From positions 1 through 9,884 of the forward strand of contig CAJAFJ010000310.1 of the NCBI GenBank assembly GCA_903938955.1: DNA of 9,884 bases, given 5' to 3'. The stretch is from an uncultured beta proteobacterium (GTDB lineage: Bacteria > Pseudomonadota > Gammaproteobacteria > Burkholderiales > Burkholderiaceae). Position 1 is the first letter of the stretch; every line of letters starts with the position of its first letter. The notes under the pieces are model-generated. The model had not been told where the DNA came from. It saw only the letters and a list, made by a program, of their open reading frames with translations, and did no database searches. Of the stretch, positions 5,188-9,884 are shown one piece after another. The translations under genes were made by a program, and so were the position numbers.

Positions 5188-6622
5188 CGAGCCGTCCTGC
5201 CTGAGCGGGGGTGGATTGCGCAAAGAAGAAGCCCAGGTCAGCCGCGGTCGGGTCGAACGCCGATTTGGCCGGCGAGCGCATGGACAACCGAATCAGCTTG
5301 GCCGCATCGGCGGCTTCCCAGTCTTCCGGCACTTTTTGCCCCATGGTGACGCCGCGCAATACCAGTTGGTGGCGAATGGCGGCATCCAGTGCCGGACCCA
5401 GTTTGGCGGCCTCGTCAATTTTGGACAGCACGGCCTGCTGCACGCCACTGGTTTTGAAGGAGGACACGATGTCGTCCAGCGTATCGCCGTGGCCGCCCGC
5501 ATTGAGCACCAGCAAGCGGTTGACGCCGGGCAGGTTCAGTACGTCGAGCATGTCGCGTTTACGTGGGTCGCTGGGGGCGAGGCCGGTGGTGTCGATCAGG
5601 ACCATTTTTTTGTTGCCCAACAGATTGAGCAAGTCCTGCAGGGCGGCGCGGTCGTGGGCCAGGTGGGCGACGACGCCCAGCATGCGGCCGTAAGAGCGCA
5701 GTTGCTCATGGGCGCCGACGCGGTAGGTGTCCAGCGTGATCAGACCGACGCTGTTGGCGCCGTGGGCGCGGGCGCACAGGCCGGCCAGTTTGGCGGCGGT
5801 GGTGGTTTTGCCCACACCGGTGGCGCCGACCAGGGCGTAGGTGCCGCCTTCTTCTTGCAGCGGGCGGGAGCCGGCGTCGGTTTTCAGGTTGCGTTCCAGC
5901 ACATCCATGACCCAGCGCACCGACTCGGCGGCGGACATTTCTTCGGGCATGCGCTCCAGAATAGTGCGGGCCAGGGTGGGTGAATAACCGGCACGAATCA
6001 ACTTGAGCATCAGGTTCGACTGAATCGGCTGCTGGCGCGCCTGGCCCAACCAGGTCAGGGTGTTGAAGCGGTCTTCAATCAGCGCTTTCATGGCGTGCAA
6101 TTCATCCACGATGCCTTGGGACATGGCGGGTGCCAGTGCCGGGGCCATCACGGGCGCGGGCCGCACCGGGGCTGGCTTGGGTTGAACCCGGGGCTCAAAC
6201 TGGATCGGTGCGACGCGGGCATTCTCCGGCATGCGGCGAATGATGGGCGCGGCCTCTTCTTTCACTTGGGGCTCTGCCTGGCCGTTCATGGCTTCGTGGC
6301 GGCGGCGCAGCATGCGCTCGCGCACGTAGTCTTGAAATGACAGCGTGCTCATGGTCAGCTTGGTGGCGTCATCTTCCACCAGATCGCGGGTTTCGGTGCT
6401 GATGGGGGCGGAGGGGCGGCGCAGTGCGGCCTGGTCTTTGCTCCGGTTGGCAAACGATTCTGACTGGTCCAGCGCCGCCAGTGTGTCTTCGGCGGTGGCC
6501 ACGACCTCGACGCCGGTGGCAGTGGGGCGGTTGGACAAAATCAGGGTGCCGTCACCAAATGTGAGCCGTGCTTTGGCTAGGGCTTCGCGGGAGGTTGGTG
6601 CAGTAAATCGTTGGATGTTCAT
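5180..6622 (-). CDS. flhF: Flagellar placement SRP-type GTPase FlhF
   Basis: FlhF is a signal-recognition-particle-like GTPase that sets the site of flagellar assembly, usually at the cell pole. The 480-residue protein has the usual three parts. The first is a basic N-terminal region (MNIQRFTAPTSREALAKAR..., with GDGTLILSNR at 23-32). The second is a Pro/Ala-rich linker (about 115-170). The third is an N-G GTPase domain (about 170-450). G motifs visible are the P-loop GATGVGKTTTAAKLA (266-280), LDTYRVGAHEQL (297-308), DTTG (344-347, where many FlhF proteins have DTAG) and SKIDEA (400-405). The GQKVPEDWE closing motif is at 428-436. Starting ATG at 6622 overlaps the flhA stop by four bases and has AGGGG six bases upstream. 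Presence of FlhF suggests polar flagella, which is inference. Confidence 0.97.
   Translation of the reverse strand: MNIQRFTAPTSREALAKARLTFGDGTLILSNRPTATGVEVVATAEDTLAALDQSESFANRSKDQAALRRPSAPISTETRDLVEDDATKLTMSTLSFQDYVRERMLRRRHEAMNGQAEPQVKEEAAPIIRRMPENARVAPIQFEPRVQPKPAPVRPAPVMAPALAPAMSQGIVDELHAMKALIEDRFNTLTWLGQARQQPIQSNLMLKLIRAGYSPTLARTILERMPEEMSAAESVRWVMDVLERNLKTDAGSRPLQEEGGTYALVGATGVGKTTTAAKLAGLCARAHGANSVGLITLDTYRVGAHEQLRSYGRMLGVVAHLAHDRAALQDLLNLLGNKKMVLIDTTGLAPSDPRKRDMLDVLNLPGVNRLLVLNAGGHGDTLDDIVSSFKTSGVQQAVLSKIDEAAKLGPALDAAIRHQLVLRGVTMGQKVPEDWEAADAAKLIRLSMRSPAKSAFDPTAADLGFFFAQSTPAQAGRLDA
5195..5198 (-). promoter_or_regulatory. Ribosome binding site that fixes the flhG start
   Basis: AGGA lies inside the end of flhF, seven bases before the ATG at 5187. 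The competing ATG at 5178, one base past the flhF stop, has no Shine-Dalgarno. The TTG at 5223 would add twelve residues with no family resemblance. The site therefore supports a start that overlaps flhF by eight bases. Confidence 0.6.
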
Positions 6623-8703
6623 GATGCGCCCCTGAGGATCGGACCGATACGGATGGTGTGGGATTCAGGGATTTCGCTGTGCGCGAGCACCTGAAGCCGG
6701 GGTGCTACGCGGCGGACAAGCCGGGCGATAGCGCTTCTAATTTGATCTGGCACCAGCAAGCAGGCCGGAATGCCAATTTCTTCTTGTTTGTTCGCCACTT
6801 CGGCGGCGGTGCGGGTAAAGATGTCGGCCACGCCGGGGTCCAGTGCTGGGCCGTTGGGGTTGCCCAGGGCTTGCACCAAGAGCCGCTCCAGCGCGGGGTC
6901 AATGGCGATCACGTTGAGTTCACGGGCTGGGCCATAAATTTGTTGCACGATGGCGGGCGACAAGGCGATGCGCACGCGGCGTGCCAGTTCAGCCGGGTCG
7001 GTCACCGTGGTGGCGTGCTCGGCCAATGATTCAATGATGGTGCGGATATCGCGGATGTGCACAGACTCATCCAGCAGCAACTGCAGGACTTTCTGGAATA
7101 CGGCGATAGGGACCATTTTGGGAACCACTTCTTCAATCAATTTCGGGGCCAGCTTGCTGACGTGTTCAACGAGTTGCTGGGTCTCGGTCCGGCTCAATAA
7201 CTTGGAGGCCTGGACTTGCATCAAGTGTGACAAATGTGTGGCCATGACAGTCTCGGAATCAACCACGGTAAAACCGGCCATTTGTGCGGCTTCCTTCTGC
7301 CGATCGTCGATCCAGTGGGCGGGTAAACCAAAAGCCGGGTCGGTGGTGGCGGTGCCAATCAGCGGGGTGGTGATGCCGCCCGGGTTGATCGCCAGGAACA
7401 TGCCGGGGAACGCTTCGCCCTCGCCGGCGGTGACGCCGCGCAGGGTGATGCGGTAGCCGCTGGGTTTGAGCTCCAGGTTGTCGCGCACATGCACCGGCGG
7501 GGGCAAGAAGCCCACTTCCTGGGCAAATTTGCGCCGCACGCCCTTGATGCGGGTCAGCAAGTCACCCTGGCGGGTTTTGTCCACCAGCGCAATCAGCCGG
7601 TAGCCCAGTTCCAGGCCCAGTTGGTCGACCGGTTGCAGATCATCCCAGCTGGCCTCGCCATCCGGGGCCACGGCGGGTGCATCTGAGGCGTCGTCGGCGG
7701 GCGCTGGCGGCGGTTTGTGCGCCAGTGACCAGGCCGCGTAGCCCAGCACGCCGGCGATGCCCAGAAACACCACATGCGGCATGCCGGGAATGATGCCCAG
7801 CAAGCCCATGATGCCGGCCGTAATGCCCAGCACGCGGGGCGAAATGAACATCTGGTCAATGATCTGGCGACCCAGGTCCTGCTCCTTGCCCACCCGCGAG
7901 ACCACCATGGCCGCGGCGACCGAGATCAACAAGCCCGGAATCTGCGCCACCAGGGCATCACCCACGGCCAGCAAAATGTAGGTGTCCGCCGCCTGGCCCG
8001 CACTCAGGCCGTGCTGCAACACGCCGATCATGAAGCCGCCAAAAATGTTGATCAGCAAAATCAAAATGCCGGCGACCGCATCGCCGCGCACAAACTTGGA
8101 GGCGCCATCCATCGAACCAAAGAAGTCGGCCTCTTCCGACACCTCGGCACGGCGGCGTTTGGCTTCTTTTTCATCGATCAGGCCGGCATTCAAGTCGGCG
8201 TCCACTGCCATCTGTTTGCCGGGCATGGCATCCAGGGCGAAGCGGGCCGACACCTCGGCAATCCGTTCTGCACCTTTGGTCACCACCACAAAGTTGATCA
8301 CCACCAAAATCGAGAAAACGATCAGACCGACGGCAAAGTTGCCGCCAATCAGAAAGTGGCCGAAGGCCTCAATCACCGCGCCAGCGGCACCGGGGCCGGT
8401 GTGGCCTTCCATCAACACCACCCGGGTGGACGCCACATTGAGCGACAGGCGCATCAAGGTGGTGAGCAGCAAGACGGCTGGAAACGCCGCAAAGTCCAGT
8501 GGACGAATCATGTAGGCCGCCACCATCATCACCATCAGCGCCACCGAGATGTTGATGGTGAAGAAGGTGTCGAGCATCCAGGCGGGCATGGGCAGCACCA
8601 TCATGCCCAGAATGGCCACCACCAGCAGGGGGGCGGCCGCGCCCTGGATCAGCGCCGAATGCGGGCCAAACCAGTTTTGCAGTGATTTAAGTTGTTGGTT
8701 CAT
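6619..8703 (-). CDS. flhA: Flagellar type III export gate protein FlhA
   Basis: FlhA is the large inner-membrane component of the flagellar type III export gate; it couples the proton motive force to export and its cytoplasmic ring receives chaperone-substrate complexes. The 694-residue protein has an N-terminal membrane half (about 23-327) with eight probable helices. It contains the FHIPEP signature region RLSLNVASTRVVLMEG (85-100) and the cytoplasmic loop VDADLNAGLID (167-177). An aspartate at 208 in RGDAVAG matches the residue essential for proton-driven export in Salmonella. A Pro/Ala/Asp-rich linker (330-355) leads to the cytoplasmic domain (about 356-694), with HWIDDRQKEAAQMAGFTVVD and a C-terminal QIRSAIARLVRR region. 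Length is normal. The ATG overlaps the flhB stop by four bases (ATGA). No good Shine-Dalgarno is visible, so translation is probably coupled to flhB. Confidence 0.98.
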   Translation of the reverse strand: MNQQLKSLQNWFGPHSALIQGAAAPLLVVAILGMMVLPMPAWMLDTFFTINISVALMVMMVAAYMIRPLDFAAFPAVLLLTTLMRLSLNVASTRVVLMEGHTGPGAAGAVIEAFGHFLIGGNFAVGLIVFSILVVINFVVVTKGAERIAEVSARFALDAMPGKQMAVDADLNAGLIDEKEAKRRRAEVSEEADFFGSMDGASKFVRGDAVAGILILLINIFGGFMIGVLQHGLSAGQAADTYILLAVGDALVAQIPGLLISVAAAMVVSRVGKEQDLGRQIIDQMFISPRVLGITAGIMGLLGIIPGMPHVVFLGIAGVLGYAAWSLAHKPPPAPADDASDAPAVAPDGEASWDDLQPVDQLGLELGYRLIALVDKTRQGDLLTRIKGVRRKFAQEVGFLPPPVHVRDNLELKPSGYRITLRGVTAGEGEAFPGMFLAINPGGITTPLIGTATTDPAFGLPAHWIDDRQKEAAQMAGFTVVDSETVMATHLSHLMQVQASKLLSRTETQQLVEHVSKLAPKLIEEVVPKMVPIAVFQKVLQLLLDESVHIRDIRTIIESLAEHATTVTDPAELARRVRIALSPAIVQQIYGPARELNVIAIDPALERLLVQALGNPNGPALDPGVADIFTRTAAEVANKQEEIGIPACLLVPDQIRSAIARLVRRVAPRLQVLAHSEIPESHTIRIGPILRGAS

Positions 8704-9857
8704 GGTGGGGTCGCGTTAGCGATGACCTTGGAATAGGGGTCCAGCTCCGGCGGAACAAAAGGCTGCGGTGGCTCGCCTGGCATGGGGCCGTCGCCGCGCA
8801 TGGCGGCTTTCAGGCGGTAGATATACGCCAGCACCTGCGCCACCGCGGTGTACAGGCTGGAGGGAATGTCCTGGTCCAACTCGGCGTTGGCATACAGAGC
8901 CCGCGCCAGCATGGGGGACTGCAGCACGGGGATGGCATGGTTTTTTGCAATGTCGCGGATCTTCATCGCCAGCAGGTCGGCGCCCTTGGAGATCACTTGG
9001 GGCGCCCGCATGGTCTTTTCGTCGTACTTGATGGCCACCGCAAAGTGGGTGGGGTTCATCAGAATAAAGTCGGCTTTGGGCACGGCGCTGATGCTGTTGC
9101 CATTGGCAATGTCGTGTTGCCGCTGACGCATCTTGCCCTTCATCTGCGGGTTGCCTTCGGACTCTTTACCCTCTTGCTTGACCTCTTGGTGCGACATTTT
9201 CATTTTGGACATGTGCAGAAACGTCTGCAATGGCACATCCACCATCGCCACCAGCAAAATCACCACCAGCAACATCCCCATGCCGGTCGTCAGCCACTCG
9301 TTCAAATGTTGAATGGCGGCCGTGGACGGTTGCAGCACCAGCATGCCCAGACTGTGCATGCCGGATTTCAGGTACGACGTGCCCAGCGCGATCAGCACGA
9401 CGGTGATAAACACCATCTTCAGCACTTCAGTGAACTTGTCTTTGGTGAACATGCGGCCAAAACCGGTCAGGGGGTTCAGGCGGCTGAAGTCGGGCATGAT
9501 GGGTTTCAGGCTGTTGACCCAGCCACCCACCGCCACGGTGCTCAGCATCACCACCACGGTGGTAATGGCCGCAAAAATCACGCAGCCCAACAGCCCCACC
9601 GTCACCATGTCTTGCAGCCTGGGCAGCATGGACTCTGGATGCGCGATGGACGAGGTATTAAACGAGAGTTGCAGCACCAGTTCGGCTTTCAGATGCGCAA
9701 ACAGCTTCGGCCCCAAGGCCACCAAACTCAGGGCGCCAGCCCCCAACACCGCCAGATGAGACAGGTCGCGCGAGCGGGAGACTTGTCCGTCGTCACGCGC
9801 TTTTTGAAGCTTCCGCTCGGAGGCCGGTAAATTGCGATCTTGACTGCTTGAATCCAT
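8700..9857 (-). CDS. flhB: Flagellar export switch protein FlhB
   Basis: FlhB is the inner-membrane export-gate protein that switches the substrate from rod/hook type to filament type after self-cleavage. The 385-residue protein has an N-terminal SERKLQKARDDGQVSRSRDL segment (13-32) typical of the family. Four hydrophobic stretches lie at about 32-52, 85-110, 143-162 and 190-210. The GRMFTKDKFTEVLK loop is also present, followed by the cytoplasmic linker MSHQEVKQEGKESEGNPQMK (221-240). The NPTH autocleavage motif is at 268-271. The C-terminal tail (about 353-385) is Pro-rich and ends in PPELDPYSK and NATPP. Its start at 9857 is the natural family start, but no clear Shine-Dalgarno precedes it. 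It is the first gene of the coupled flhB-flhA-flhF-flhG-fliA unit visible here. Only 27 bases upstream are in the window, so the promoter is not seen. Confidence 0.98.
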   Translation of the reverse strand: MDSSSQDRNLPASERKLQKARDDGQVSRSRDLSHLAVLGAGALSLVALGPKLFAHLKAELVLQLSFNTSSIAHPESMLPRLQDMVTVGLLGCVIFAAITTVVVMLSTVAVGGWVNSLKPIMPDFSRLNPLTGFGRMFTKDKFTEVLKMVFITVVLIALGTSYLKSGMHSLGMLVLQPSTAAIQHLNEWLTTGMGMLLVVILLVAMVDVPLQTFLHMSKMKMSHQEVKQEGKESEGNPQMKGKMRQRQHDIANGNSISAVPKADFILMNPTHFAVAIKYDEKTMRAPQVISKGADLLAMKIRDIAKNHAIPVLQSPMLARALYANAELDQDIPSSLYTAVAQVLAYIYRLKAAMRGDGPMPGEPPQPFVPPELDPYSKVIANATPP

Positions 9858-9884
9858 GGTGGGGGTGCTTTTGAGTTCCCACCA

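Noticed and set aside
1..9884. Mobile elements, CRISPR arrays, tRNA/rRNA genes, riboswitches or a defence system.
   Set aside because: No repeats with terminal inverted arms, no spaced direct repeats, no tRNA-like cloverleaf and no transposase or integrase motifs were seen; almost every base is accounted for by flagellar genes.

Overview
This window is a stretch of flagellar genes from a beta-proteobacterium of the order Burkholderiales, most likely a Comamonadaceae relative (Rhodoferax, Polaromonas or Acidovorax type). The evidence is high GC, the gene order flhB-flhA-flhF-flhG-fliA facing flgA-flgM-flgN, and the divergent flgBCDE operon. The lineage is inferred from gene content and order, not from a database match. 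About 93% of the sequence is coding. I see no mobile element, RNA gene, CRISPR array or prophage.

Layout, left to right. At 1-1934 on the minus strand lies the rod/hook operon flgB-flgC-flgD-flgE, read right to left; flgE runs off the left edge. A 182-base divergent spacer (1935-2116) separates it from flgA on the plus strand (P-ring assembly chaperone). Next on the plus strand come flgM (anti-sigma-28) and flgN (FlgK/FlgL export chaperone), preceded by a very good sigma-28 promoter at 2913-2939. flgN converges on fliA (sigma-28) across a 25-base gap holding a possible terminator hairpin. From 3719 to 9857 on the minus strand is one tightly coupled unit, flhB-flhA-flhF-flhG-fliA. Every junction in it overlaps (4, 4, 8 and 1 bases).

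How the genes work together. FlhB and FlhA form the core of the flagellar type III export gate. FlhF, and normally FlhG, set where and how many flagella are built. FliA turns on late genes once the hook is finished. FlgM holds FliA in check until the finished hook-basal body exports it, and the sigma-28 promoter in front of flgM closes that feedback loop. FlgB and FlgC are rod proteins, FlgD is the hook cap, FlgE is the hook and FlgA helps build the P ring.

The window is mainly an ordinary flagellar locus; I do not see an undescribed system. The most notable feature is the FlhG-position protein. It keeps the MinD/FlhG-like layout and genetic context, but the Walker A loop, the Walker B aspartate and the N-terminal DQAxxLR FlhF-activating motif all look lost or altered. 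It may be an ATP-independent FlhG derivative.
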